DNA from: Fictibacillus marinisediminis | Lineage (GTDB): Bacteria > Bacillota > Bacilli > Bacillales > Fictibacillaceae | Reading direction: 5' to 3' | DNA length: 64,000 nt | NCBI RefSeq assembly: GCF_023149135.1 | Contig: NZ_JAIWJX010000002.1 | Coordinates: forward strand, 1,178,001 to 1,242,000 | In this document: positions 41,534 to 49,416 of the stretch, one piece after another | Layout: every line of letters starts with the position of its first letter | Position numbering within the stretch: position 1 is the stretch's first letter | Translations under genes and position numbers: made by a program | The notes under the pieces: generated by a model | The model's database searches: none | Told to the model about the DNA's origin: nothing | The model's input: only the letters and a program-made list of their open reading frames with translations

Positions 41534-41568
41534 CACCACAAGGCAAGAAATTATTGGAGGTGCTTTTT

Positions 41569-42327
41569 ATGAAATATACCGTAATTACAGGTGCAAGTTC
41601 AGGAATTGGGTTTGAAACGGCGCTTGAATTTGCCGCACGAGGAAAAAACCTGGTAATCGCTGCACGCCGCGAAGAAAAATTGGAGGAGTTAAAGACAGAA
41701 ATCGCGAAGGTTAATTCAGAATTAGAAGTTGTAGTTCGTGTCACTGACTTATCTGTTTCGAAAAATGCGTACGAGCTGTACGACAGCTTAAAAGATCTTG
41801 AAATTGAAACCTGGATCAACAATGCCGGGTTCGGAAACTTTGCATCTGTAGGAGATCAAGATTTAAATAAAATAGGAGATATGCTTCATTTAAACATCGA
41901 AGCATTGACGATCTTATCTTCTCTCTTTGTTCGTGATTATGCAAACACAGAGGGTACACAGCTGATTAATATCTCTTCAGCTGGCGGTTATACGATTGTA
42001 GGGAGTGCGATTACGTATTGTGCAACTAAATTTTACGTCAGTGCTTTTACAGAAGGACTTGCACAGGAACTAAAAGCAAACGGAGCAAAAATGCAAGCGA
42101 AGGTACTGGCCCCTGCTGCCACAGAAACCGAATTTGCGCAGCGCTCTATGGATTTGGATAAGTTTGAGTATGAAGGTGCGGTTCCTGAGTACCACACGGC
42201 TAAACAGATGGCTGGATTTTTGCTGGATCTCTATGACAGCAGCAAGGTTGTAGGAATTGTGAATGGCGAAACCTATGAATTTGCGCTTAAAGACCCAATT
42301 TATCCGTATGTATCAAGAACAAGATAA
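41569..42327 (+). CDS. short-chain dehydrogenase/reductase
   Basis: The 252-residue classical SDR has TGASSGIGFETALEFA (NAD(P) loop), NNAGFG, LINISSAGGY (catalytic Ser) and YCATKFYVSAF (Tyr-x-x-x-Lys). It resembles the YqjQ/DltE-like group of bacterial oxidoreductases of unknown substrate. ATG 41569 has GGAGG 8 nt upstream. A MerR-type promoter upstream and the divergent MerR gene imply induction by a small molecule that the enzyme may reduce. Confidence 0.87.
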   Translation: MKYTVITGASSGIGFETALEFAARGKNLVIAARREEKLEELKTEIAKVNSELEVVVRVTDLSVSKNAYELYDSLKDLEIETWINNAGFGNFASVGDQDLNKIGDMLHLNIEALTILSSLFVRDYANTEGTQLINISSAGGYTIVGSAITYCATKFYVSAFTEGLAQELKANGAKMQAKVLAPAATETEFAQRSMDLDKFEYEGAVPEYHTAKQMAGFLLDLYDSSKVVGIVNGETYEFALKDPIYPYVSRTR

Positions 42328-42340
42328 ATATCATTACTGA

Positions 42341-42373
42341 AAGGGTGGAGCTGATATCAGCTCCACCCTTTTT
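42341..42373 (+). terminator. terminator of the SDR gene
   Basis: Perfect palindrome AAGGGTGGAGCTGATA.../TATCAGCTCCACCCTT followed by TTTT. It may also serve the convergent GNAT. Confidence 0.9.
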
Positions 42374-42920
42374 AATGGTTACATCCAATCTCTCTTTTGC
42401 TTCGTAAAACAGTTATAAAACCATCCAATATATCATGACTCACAGTAAATCCTTTACGTTTATAGAATTCCAGTGCATTAGTATTGCCATTTGAGACATA
42501 AATAAAATAATCTTCCACATCGTCAAATTGCTTGATCCAATCCATGGACATATGAAAAAGTTTGGATCCAATCCCATATTGCCTGTACTCTTCTTTAATA
42601 TAAAATTGAGATAAACAGCCTACATGATCTCTGTTAACAGAAGAAAGATCAAAAAAAGTGGCAAATTCATTGGAATAGGCTTCTTTAGGAGAGATATTGG
42701 AATATACATATCCTACAATTTGATCATCATCTTTAACTACCACTGTATAATTGTGAACGGCATTATTTATTGATGGAATCAGCCTTGTTTCAAAATTCAT
42801 GTTGTCAAACAATTCAGGTGTTATGTAGGATTTTGATTTTTGAAAGGCCATGAGTTCATTGCAAATTTCTCTGCAGCATTCAATTTTTTCATCAGGTAAA
42901 ACTTCATATTTTAACTTCAA
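42372..42920 (-). CDS. GNAT family N-acetyltransferase
   Basis: The 182-residue protein has the GNAT core: VVVKDDDQIVGYVYSN (beta-hairpin), LSQFYIKEEYRQYGIGSKLFHMSMDWIK (acetyl-CoA loop RQYGIG) and VSNGNTNALEFYKRKGFTV. The start is placed at TTG 42920 because AAAGGAG is 8 nt upstream; extending to ATG 42956 is not supported. The substrate is unknown. Confidence 0.75.
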   Translation of the reverse strand: MKLKYEVLPDEKIECCREICNELMAFQKSKSYITPELFDNMNFETRLIPSINNAVHNYTVVVKDDDQIVGYVYSNISPKEAYSNEFATFFDLSSVNRDHVGCLSQFYIKEEYRQYGIGSKLFHMSMDWIKQFDDVEDYFIYVSNGNTNALEFYKRKGFTVSHDILDGFITVLRSKREIGCNH

Positions 42921-43034
42921 AACTATCACTCCTTTATTTATCCTACTATTAATCAACTACGATATAATTTTATTACATAATCAAAGTAAAACAAGTATGC
43001 AGTATTTTATGTCTAAGTCAGAAAAAACTGATTA

Positions 43035-43175
43035 ATGGAGAACCAAGGACTTATCATTCGAAAGCAATTTATGGAAATTCCACCAAGAGTAGAATACTCA
43101 CTGACAAAGGCAGGAGAGGACTTGATCCCATCTTTAAAATCACTGGCTGAATGGGGAAAGTCCATGCAAAATTAA
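43035..43175 (+). pseudogene. C-terminal remnant of an HxlR-type regulator
   Basis: The 46 codons ENQGLIIRKQFMEIPPRVEYSLTKAGEDLIP...EWGKSM match the wing and C-terminal helix of HxlR-family regulators (compare L-x-x-x-G-L-I-x-R...P-P-x-V-E-Y-S-L-T). The N-terminal helix-turn-helix is missing: a TGA lies just upstream and 42957-43030 does not encode it. It is a relic of a deleted gene. A 20-codon hydrophobic fragment (43193-43255) follows, also without context. Confidence 0.7.
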
Positions 43176-43315
43176 ATACGTCTCGATTAATTATGGTATA
43201 TAATGGAATTACGTGGATCTTTTCAGGCATGTTTTTGATTTTGGGTGGTGTGTGACGAAACGCCATTACAGAAGACAAAAAACGAAATTAACCTCAAGAT
43301 CCAAGGGGGGAAAGG

Positions 43316-43642
43316 GTGTCTAAAACCATTATCTGCGATAGATGTACAAAAGAAATTACACTTAAAGATGATTTAGTTACGGTAACGATGTTTTTTGAGG
43401 TGATCCCTTATCACGAGGAGTGCTATGCGCACGATCTAAAAGGAACGATATCTTTCTTTCTTAACAACCGATCGCTCAATGGTCTCTCAGGCAACATTTC
43501 TATGGTGATCTCCATTTTATTTGGGTTATGGTTGGTCTTTTTTACGGAAGGGTCCTTAAGGTTTGTTTCCCTTCTCGTTCTTATCCCGATAATATACCGA
43601 TTGTACTCTTATCTGGCGTATGAAAGGCACTTGGAAGCTTAG
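43316..43642 (+). CDS. small membrane protein with an N-terminal Cys/His motif
   Basis: The 108-residue protein starts with ICDRCTKEITLKDD and later YHEECYAHD, so CxxC plus HxxC could bind one zinc as in rubredoxin-like or LIM-like knuckles. Two TM helices follow (about 62-78 and 82-98). I recognise no family. The GTG start has AAGGGGGG upstream. It is followed by two small genes on the same strand. Confidence 0.5.
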   Translation: MSKTIICDRCTKEITLKDDLVTVTMFFEVIPYHEECYAHDLKGTISFFLNNRSLNGLSGNISMVISILFGLWLVFFTEGSLRFVSLLVLIPIIYRLYSYLAYERHLEA

Positions 43643-43689
43643 GGGAAAGATGGATACATAATAAGGAAAGAGCAAAGGGGAATGAGTGA

Positions 43690-44364
43690 ATGCTTGATTA
43701 TAAAATTAAAACGTACGAAAAAGCCATTGATATTGTGAATGAAGTAGGGTTGCTGCCGCTTGCTCCTTTGTTTCCCGATTTTCCCTCACTTAGCAGTATT
43801 ACGGTTAAGGAAAATTGGTATACGGAGACCGAATTTGATCCTTGGGGCTGGAGAACGCGGTTTGCTGCAGATGGAATAGCCGCGTACGGAAAATTTGTTA
43901 AGAAAAAATCTGTTCTCATCTCCCGCGAACTCCTTCCTTATATAAGAACGGTTCTGGGGAATCCAATGTCTGTGAAGGACCGTTATTATAATGGCATGCT
44001 GTCAAAAGATGCCTTCGATCTTCACTCACACATCCTGCAGGAAGAAGGAATTGATACGAGGCTTTTAAGGGCAAAGGCTGATATGAAAGCAAAAGAGAAA
44101 AAGAAAGCCTTCGACAACGGATTGCTCGAACTTCAGGCCTCTCTTGATATTGTCGTCTCCGGTACAAAGGAGAAACAAAAGGCAATCGGCGAAAAAAATG
44201 GCTGGAACAGCACTTCCTATGAGACGATTGAGCATTGGACAGAAAAAAATAAGATAGAAAATATAGAGATTGATCGAGAGGAAGCACTCCAGAAGCTGTT
44301 CCAGCATTTTTCAGTAATCAGCAGTCCAGAGTCTATGAAAAAATTCCAGAAACTATTTCTGTAA
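43690..44364 (+). CDS. AlkZ-related protein (YcaQ-like), probable
   Basis: The 224-residue soluble protein has a segment NEVGLLPLAPLFPDFPSL, then the DPWGWRTRFAADGIAAYGKFVKKKSVLISRELLPY block and the helical RAKADMKAKEKKKAFDNGLLELQ stretch. The block resembles proteins catalogued as AlkZ-related (winged-helix relatives of the YcaQ/AlkZ interstrand-crosslink glycosylase). I assign it from memory of that pattern. The Q-x-Q/D catalytic motif of true AlkZ is not evident, so enzymatic activity is doubtful. It is followed 16 bp later by a small membrane protein gene. Confidence 0.5.
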   Translation: MLDYKIKTYEKAIDIVNEVGLLPLAPLFPDFPSLSSITVKENWYTETEFDPWGWRTRFAADGIAAYGKFVKKKSVLISRELLPYIRTVLGNPMSVKDRYYNGMLSKDAFDLHSHILQEEGIDTRLLRAKADMKAKEKKKAFDNGLLELQASLDIVVSGTKEKQKAIGEKNGWNSTSYETIEHWTEKNKIENIEIDREEALQKLFQHFSVISSPESMKKFQKLFL

Positions 44365-44380
44365 AAATAGGAGTGGGGCA

Positions 44381-44590
44381 ATGAAACGAGAATTATCCCA
44401 GCTGGTTTTTACTTTTGTATTTGCAGTCATTCTGTTTTATTGTGTCCTTTACTTTCTTGAAACAAATGATGTTGCCATCACCTTTCTTTTGTGTTTATTT
44501 GTTACCCACCAGTTGCTTGAGAAAAATCAGTGGTTTATTGATTGGTATCTATCTTTTAATACTGAAGGAGAGAACAATGATAGACGATAG
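44381..44590 (+). CDS. small two-TM membrane protein
   Basis: The 69-residue protein has two hydrophobic helices (about 7-26 VFTFVFAVILFYCVLYFL, about 30-46 VAITFLLCLFVTHQLL) and a short charged tail. It has an AGGAGTGGGG binding site and is probably co-transcribed with the AlkZ-related gene. Function unknown. Confidence 0.55.
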   Translation: MKRELSQLVFTFVFAVILFYCVLYFLETNDVAITFLLCLFVTHQLLEKNQWFIDWYLSFNTEGENNDRR

Positions 44591-44595
44591 ACAGA

Positions 44596-44625
44596 AAAAC
44601 TCCTGAAGTAATTCAGGAGTTTTCT
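44596..44625 (+). terminator. terminator after the small membrane protein gene
   Basis: A 12-bp perfect stem AAAACTCCTGAA/TTCAGGAGTTTT with a 4-nt loop. Confidence 0.9.
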
Positions 44626-44716
44626 TCATGTCTCACATATTGGATCAGCGATTAGCATAGAAGGGTTTGGGTATATAAATAGGAGTAGGAGATGAACCAT
44701 TGAAGGAGTGAGTAGT

Positions 44717-46387
44717 TTGGCAGAAAGCAGAACGGTGGGACAATATTTATTGGATTGTTTAAAAAGAGAAGGAATATCAGAAGTCTTCGGGGTGCCGGGT
44801 GATTATAACTTTTCATTGCTGGATACGCTTGAAAGCGATAGCGGCCTTTCTTTTATTACGAATAGAAATGAGCTGAATGCAGGATATGCAGCAGATGCAT
44901 ACGCACGGATTAACGGTATATCGGCACTCATTACAACATTTGGGGTCGGCGAAATGAGTGCGACGAACGCAATTGCCGGCGCATTCAGTGAAGACGTGCC
45001 TGTGATACAGATCGTTGGCTCGCCAAAATCAAAAATGCAGAAGGATAAAGAGCTGGCTCATCACACATTAATGGATGGTGATTATGATGTTTTTCGAAAA
45101 GTGTACGAAAACATCACTGCATATACGGCTGTTCTGACACCGGAAAACGCAGCTCGGGAAATCCCGGCTGCCATTCAAGCGGCAAAGCAAAAGAAAAAGC
45201 CAGTTTATTTAAGTGTTGCGATCGACTTGGTGACTCAGCCGATCATCTTTCATGAAACGGAAGTAACACAGACGAAGAGCAGTCAAACCGCACTTCAGGC
45301 TGCGCTAAAACAGATTACTGGGATGGTGGAAGAGGCAAAGAAAGCAGTCATTCTTGTTGATATGAAAGCCATTCGCTACCGGCTGCAGGATCAAGTGCAT
45401 CAGCTAGCAGAACAACTCAAAGTTCCTGTCGCTTCACTCATGCAAGGGAAGAGCGGGTTTGATGAAAGCCATCCACAGTACATCGGTGTATACGGTGGAG
45501 CTTTTGGACAGGAAGAGGTAACTAAAACGGTTGAAGAAGCCGACTGCATTTTTGCGATTGGCGTACAATGGACCGATGTGAATACGTCAAAACATACGAT
45601 TAAACTGAATCCCTTAAAAATTGTTGAGATCCAGCCTGAATCTGTAAAGGTCGGAGCAGCGAGTTATTTGAACGTAAAAGCGGAGGACCTTTTACATGAG
45701 TTAACAAATATTGGATTTAAACAGGAGAGTTCAATCGGTGACATCGCATTTCCTTACGGTACGGTGAGCGGCGGGGGAGAGGAACCAATCAAGGCTGCAT
45801 CTTACTATCCAAGATTTCAGCACATGCTCAGGGAAAATGATGTGGTTGTTGTTGAGACAGGTTCGTTATCTTATGGAATGTCACAAATCAGGCTGCCGAA
45901 AGGAGCGACTTATATTGCACAGGGTGGCTGGCAAAGCATCGGGTTTGCTACTCCTGCGGCGTTCGGGGCATGTATGGCGGCGAAGGACCGGCGTGTTCTT
46001 CTTTTTACTGGTGATGGCTCATTGCAGCTGACCGTACAGGAAATTAGCTCGATGCTAGAGAACGGCTGCAAACCCATCATCTTTATTTTGAATAACAATG
46101 GATATACCATTGAAAAGTACTTGAACGTTAAAGTGGAGATTGAGAAACAGAAGTATAACGAGATCCCTTCCTGGAAGTATACCAAGCTGGCAGAAGCGTT
46201 CGGAAGAGAGGCGTTTACGAAACAGGTGTGGACGAACCAGGAACTGGACGATGCCATCACTGAGGCTGAACGATTACAGGGAGAAAAACTTTGTATGATC
46301 GAACTGGTCGTTGAAGATCCGATGGACGCGCCGGAATATTTGCAGAAGATGCGTGCATTTTTGGAGAAACAAGAAAAAAAGAAGTAA
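44717..46387 (+). CDS. ThDP-dependent 2-oxo acid decarboxylase (indolepyruvate/alpha-keto acid type)
   Basis: The 556-residue pyruvate-decarboxylase-family enzyme has the conserved N-terminal Glu in TNRNELNAGYAADAYAR, the paired histidines AHHTLMDG, and the ThDP/Mg motif GDGSLQLTVQE...NNNGYTIE. These residues identify decarboxylation of 2-oxo acids to aldehydes (IpdC/KivD group) rather than acetolactate synthase. Products could be indole-acetaldehyde or branched aldehydes. TTG 44717 lies 8 nt after AAGGAG; the in-frame GTG 44708 overlaps it. A terminator with a dispersed repeat inside follows. Confidence 0.87.
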   Translation: MAESRTVGQYLLDCLKREGISEVFGVPGDYNFSLLDTLESDSGLSFITNRNELNAGYAADAYARINGISALITTFGVGEMSATNAIAGAFSEDVPVIQIVGSPKSKMQKDKELAHHTLMDGDYDVFRKVYENITAYTAVLTPENAAREIPAAIQAAKQKKKPVYLSVAIDLVTQPIIFHETEVTQTKSSQTALQAALKQITGMVEEAKKAVILVDMKAIRYRLQDQVHQLAEQLKVPVASLMQGKSGFDESHPQYIGVYGGAFGQEEVTKTVEEADCIFAIGVQWTDVNTSKHTIKLNPLKIVEIQPESVKVGAASYLNVKAEDLLHELTNIGFKQESSIGDIAFPYGTVSGGGEEPIKAASYYPRFQHMLRENDVVVVETGSLSYGMSQIRLPKGATYIAQGGWQSIGFATPAAFGACMAAKDRRVLLFTGDGSLQLTVQEISSMLENGCKPIIFILNNNGYTIEKYLNVKVEIEKQKYNEIPSWKYTKLAEAFGREAFTKQVWTNQELDDAITEAERLQGEKLCMIELVVEDPMDAPEYLQKMRAFLEKQEKKK

Positions 46388-46396
46388 TGAAGGAGG

Positions 46397-46624
46397 GGCT
46401 GTCCTGAAAGTCGAAAATTGACCTTCAGCAGCTCCTTTTTGGCTTGAAAATCTTCAATGAAAAGTTGATTGAAGTGGAAGGTGCGAGACTCCTGCGGGAC
46501 TAGCGTGACAGGTGAGACTCCCGCAGGCGCTAGCGCCAAGAGGCTCACCGCACGCCCCGCGGAAAGCGAGCACCCTGGAACGGAAATCAACAGCTTACAG
46601 ACTTCTTGGACAGCCCCTTTTTTG
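46397..46624 (+). terminator. split terminator of the decarboxylase gene, interrupted by a dispersed element
   Basis: GGGGCTGTCCTGAAAGTC (46397-46414) pairs with GACTTCTTGGACAGCCCC (46601-46618, then T6) at 16 of 18 positions, but about 190 bp separate them and the dispersed element at 46464-46591 fills most of that. A closer hairpin, GAGGGGCTG.../CAGCAGCTCC (46393-46436) plus TTTTT, could still terminate. Confidence 0.6.
46464..46591. repeat. dispersed Bacillaceae-type element, copy 2 (about 128 bp)
   Basis: Same GTTGATT/AATCAAC ends and the same internal blocks as the copy at 19439-19564 (GGTGCGAGACTCC, GCGTGACAGGTGA, CGCAGGCGCTAGCG, GCACGCCCCGCGGAAAGCGA). The copies differ by scattered substitutions and a few indels. 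It is non-coding. Confidence 0.85.
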
Positions 46625-46634
46625 ATAGACCGAC

Positions 46635-48011
46635 TTATCGAACGGCCAGGCTTTCGCATGCTTCCTGAATCGAGCGGTAGGTGATGTCCACCATCGTGTG
46701 CAGTTCTTCGTCAGTCATGGACAGGATCGGCATCATCGTAATGACCGAGCCAAGTTCCCGAATGATCAGTCGATGCTCCCGGGCATTTTGGATAATACGG
46801 GAGATAACGCCTTCCTGGACACTGAACGTTTCTTTGGTCGTGCGGTCCTTCACAATTTCAATACCGATCATCAAGCCTCGCTGCCGCACTTCACCGACAT
46901 TCGGAAGCTCATAAAGGGTATCCAATTTTGCGGAAATCTTTTCTGCTTTTCGCTGAATGTCCGCCACAAGATTCCGTTGTTCAATCAGCTCTATATTTTT
47001 TAATGCGAGGGAACAGGCGAGCTGGTTGCCGGTATACGTGTGGCCGTGATAGAAGGTTTTGTGCTCGTCCTGTTCTCCTAAAAAGGCATTAAAGATCCTG
47101 TCATGTGTGATGGTAGCGGCGAGCGGCATGTAACCGCCGGTGATCCCTTTACCCATGCACATTAAATCAGGAACAACGTCTTCCTGCTCGCATGCAAACA
47201 GTGTCCCAGTTCGGCCGAAGCCGACTGCTACTTCATCACAGATCAATAGCACATCGTATTTTCGGCACAGCTGTTCGACCCCTTTTAAGAAGCCTTCAGG
47301 GTGTGTCAGTATGCCGGCAGCTCCTTGGACGAGCGGCTCCATAATTACTCCGGCGATCTCTTCGGAATGTGATTTTAAAAGTGATTCCAGTTCAGTAAGG
47401 CAGTAATCTTTTACTGCTTTTTCATTACCCAGATCTGTCATCCGGTAAGAATAAGGAGACGGAGAAGGGATGCGTTCAAAGAGAAGCGGCCGAAAGATTC
47501 TGTGAAACAAATCCATCCCTCCGACACTTACAGCACCGACTGTATCGCCGTGGTACGCTTCGTTCATGGATACGAATTTGTTTTTACTGGCATATTTTTC
47601 AGAATCGAGATTTTTCCAGTATTGGTAGGCGATCTTAAGCGCAATCTCTACTGCTGCTGCTCCTGTATCGGAATAAAATACGTTGGAGAGATTGCCCGGT
47701 GTGATCTCAGCCAGTTTTTTAGCCAACAGGATGGAAGGAACATTCGCTGAACCGAGCAGGGTGGAATGGGCAACTTTCTCGACCTGTTCGATGAGTGCTC
47801 TGTTCAGCTCTGGTTCGCTGTGGCCGTGGACATTCACCCATAGTGAAGCGTAGCCGTCGAGATACCGGTTGCCTTCTGTATCGTAAAGGTAGCTGCCTTT
47901 TCCGCTCTCTATAATCAACGGTTTGGATTCTCGGTAGGTTTTCATTTGGGTAAAAGGATGCCAGACATACTCTTTGTCCCATTGTTCTAGTTCAGTGGAT
48001 GGAGTACTCAT
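46635..48011 (-). CDS. bioA: adenosylmethionine-8-amino-7-oxononanoate aminotransferase BioA
   Basis: The 458-residue class III PLP aminotransferase matches BioA: WHPFTQMK near the N-terminus, YASLWVNVHGHSEPELN, YSDTGAAAVEIALK, NEAYHGDTVGAVSVGG, LLICDEVAVGFGRTG, and the Schiff-base Lys in CMGKGITGGYMPLAA. It makes 7,8-diaminopelargonate in biotin synthesis. It is the last gene of bioY-bioD-bioA, with its start overlapping bioD by 20 nt. bioF, bioB and bioW are not here, so the pathway must be completed elsewhere or the cell relies on precursors. Confidence 0.93.
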   Translation of the reverse strand: MSTPSTELEQWDKEYVWHPFTQMKTYRESKPLIIESGKGSYLYDTEGNRYLDGYASLWVNVHGHSEPELNRALIEQVEKVAHSTLLGSANVPSILLAKKLAEITPGNLSNVFYSDTGAAAVEIALKIAYQYWKNLDSEKYASKNKFVSMNEAYHGDTVGAVSVGGMDLFHRIFRPLLFERIPSPSPYSYRMTDLGNEKAVKDYCLTELESLLKSHSEEIAGVIMEPLVQGAAGILTHPEGFLKGVEQLCRKYDVLLICDEVAVGFGRTGTLFACEQEDVVPDLMCMGKGITGGYMPLAATITHDRIFNAFLGEQDEHKTFYHGHTYTGNQLACSLALKNIELIEQRNLVADIQRKAEKISAKLDTLYELPNVGEVRQRGLMIGIEIVKDRTTKETFSVQEGVISRIIQNAREHRLIIRELGSVITMMPILSMTDEELHTMVDITYRSIQEACESLAVR

Positions 48012-48714
48012 TGAAAAACACCTCTTTCAGTAGCTGTAAATAGTGTTGGTCTTTTAAAAGTGATGCAATGTAAGCAGGCAGATCTTCTTTTACATTCTTA
48101 AAGGCTGGGATGCGCACAAGCGGCTCCAGACCGGTCAGTTTTGTTATCGTTTCAACATTATCTCTGTGGATTATATTGTCATGTTGAAAGAAATTAAAAA
48201 GGATGGTTTTGATATCAATGTTCTGCAAGGCTGTATAGAACTGTGTGGTAAGAACATGATGGATGGATCCAAGTCCGCTGTTTGAAACGAAAATGACAGG
48301 CAGTCCACAATCTTTAATAAGATCAGCTGTCATATAAAAATGCGTATCCTGTTCAATGAGAGGGACGGCAATCCCGCCGGCACCCTCAACAAGGACAATC
48401 TCGTATTCTTCTTTAAGTGCGTGAATTCGATCGATGACGCGCTGTTCATCAACCTTTCTGCCTGTCAATTTAATCGCGAGGTGGGGAGAGGTTTCCGGCT
48501 CCAGCATATACATGCCGCAATCTTTCACACCGAGCTGTTCCTCATACCAGGAGATATCAGGATATGTATGATTTTCACGATCAAGGCCGGTCTGAAACGG
48601 TTTGAATATCGTTACGCTTTTTCCCAAGGAAGTGAGGGATAGGTACAGCAGGCTGGTGGCCACCGTTTTACCGATTTCGGTTCCGGTGCCGGTTATAAAG
48701 TAGGCTTGGCCCAT
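47992..48714 (-). CDS. bioD: dethiobiotin synthase BioD
   Basis: The 240-residue P-loop enzyme has the ATP loop TGTGTEIGKTVATSLL, the substrate-binding KPFQTGLD segment and VEGAGGIAVPL, all diagnostic for BioD. It forms the ureido ring of dethiobiotin from 7,8-diaminopelargonate, CO2 and ATP, the step after BioA. Overlaps with bioY (22 nt) and bioA (20 nt) show a tight operon. Confidence 0.93.
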   Translation of the reverse strand: MGQAYFITGTGTEIGKTVATSLLYLSLTSLGKSVTIFKPFQTGLDRENHTYPDISWYEEQLGVKDCGMYMLEPETSPHLAIKLTGRKVDEQRVIDRIHALKEEYEIVLVEGAGGIAVPLIEQDTHFYMTADLIKDCGLPVIFVSNSGLGSIHHVLTTQFYTALQNIDIKTILFNFFQHDNIIHRDNVETITKLTGLEPLVRIPAFKNVKEDLPAYIASLLKDQHYLQLLKEVFFNEYSIH

Positions 48715-49277
48715 GTTCTTTCATTCTCCTTTCTGTTGATGAATCGTGCCATACGGGGACGGGTCTGCACGATAAATACCGCACATAAAAAACAGAGAAG
48801 CAAGTCTCCGGGAACAGGCAGCAAAAAGCCGTAAAGAAACGTTTGGCTTAGCGTAAATGGCGTATTCACAAACCAGTTCATGGCGGCATAAAGCCAAGCA
48901 CAGCCGAAAAAATAGACAGTTAGCAGTGAGGCTAAATTAGCAGCAAACACAGATTTAACTTTTTCAAGCTGAAAGCGGTGGATAATCCAGCCGTTGACAA
49001 AGGCAGCGATGACATAGCCGATTAGATAGCCAAAAGTCGGTTTAAATACATAGCTGAACCCCCCGCCATCAGCAAAAACAGGAATTCCGATGAGGCCGAT
49101 CAAGACATAGCAAAGCTGGCTGATCAGGCCCAATCGCGGACCGAGCAGGGCACCGGCAAGATAGACCGATAGAATCTGCAGGGTAAAGGGGATATACGGG
49201 ATGGGAACCTTAATAAATGCACCAATCGCGGTCATGGCAGCAAATAAAGCTACATACGATATGCTTCTGGTGTTCAG
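48693..49277 (-). CDS. bioY: biotin transporter BioY
   Basis: The 194-residue, six-TM S-component matches BioY: VALFAAMTAIGAFIKVPIPYIPFTLQ, LGPRLGLISQLCYVLIGLIGIPVFADGGG and FLLPVPGDLLLCFLCAVFI. It takes up biotin, alone or with an ECF energy-coupling module (not present here). The start is unusual: AAGGAGG is followed 8 nt later by CTG (49277), then NTRSISY. Upstream in-frame codons to 49343 lack a binding site, so CTG, or a GTG inside the binding site, is likely used. A BirA operator lies upstream. Confidence 0.88.
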   Translation of the reverse strand: MNTRSISYVALFAAMTAIGAFIKVPIPYIPFTLQILSVYLAGALLGPRLGLISQLCYVLIGLIGIPVFADGGGFSYVFKPTFGYLIGYVIAAFVNGWIIHRFQLEKVKSVFAANLASLLTVYFFGCAWLYAAMNWFVNTPFTLSQTFLYGFLLPVPGDLLLCFLCAVFIVQTRPRMARFINRKENERTWAKPTL

Positions 49278-49335
49278 GATGATCACCTCCTTCAATATTA
49301 AAAGCCTAGTACAAGTTTGCCTGATTAATAAATTA

Positions 49336-49368
49336 AATGTCAACCAAAAATAAAATTAAGTTGACATT
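49336..49368. promoter_or_regulatory. BirA operator (BioO) of the bioYDA operon
   Basis: The 9-bp arms AATGTCAAC (49336-49344) and GTTGACATT (49360-49368) are perfect inverted repeats separated by 15 bp, the arrangement of Firmicutes BirA boxes. Repression by biotinyl-AMP-bound BirA is expected. Confidence 0.8.
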
Positions 49369-49375
49369 AGGAATG

Positions 49376-49410
49376 AAAAAGATGACCCTTAAACTAAAGG
49401 GTCATCTTTT
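49376..49410 (-). terminator. terminator of pepF
   Basis: Minus-strand stem AAGATGACCCTT/AAGGGTCATCTT with a 6-nt loop and T-run. Confidence 0.85.
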
Positions 49411-49416
49411 AATTTC

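Noticed and set aside
46469..46684. ORF across the second dispersed repeat
   Set aside because: It is produced by the GC-rich repeat itself and has no start signal. Its end is antisense to bioA.
46635..48011. BioA as the missing diaminobutyrate transaminase DoeD of the ectoine pathway
   Set aside because: It is locked in a bioY-bioD-bioA operon with a BirA operator and carries BioA-specific motifs, far from the ectoine block.
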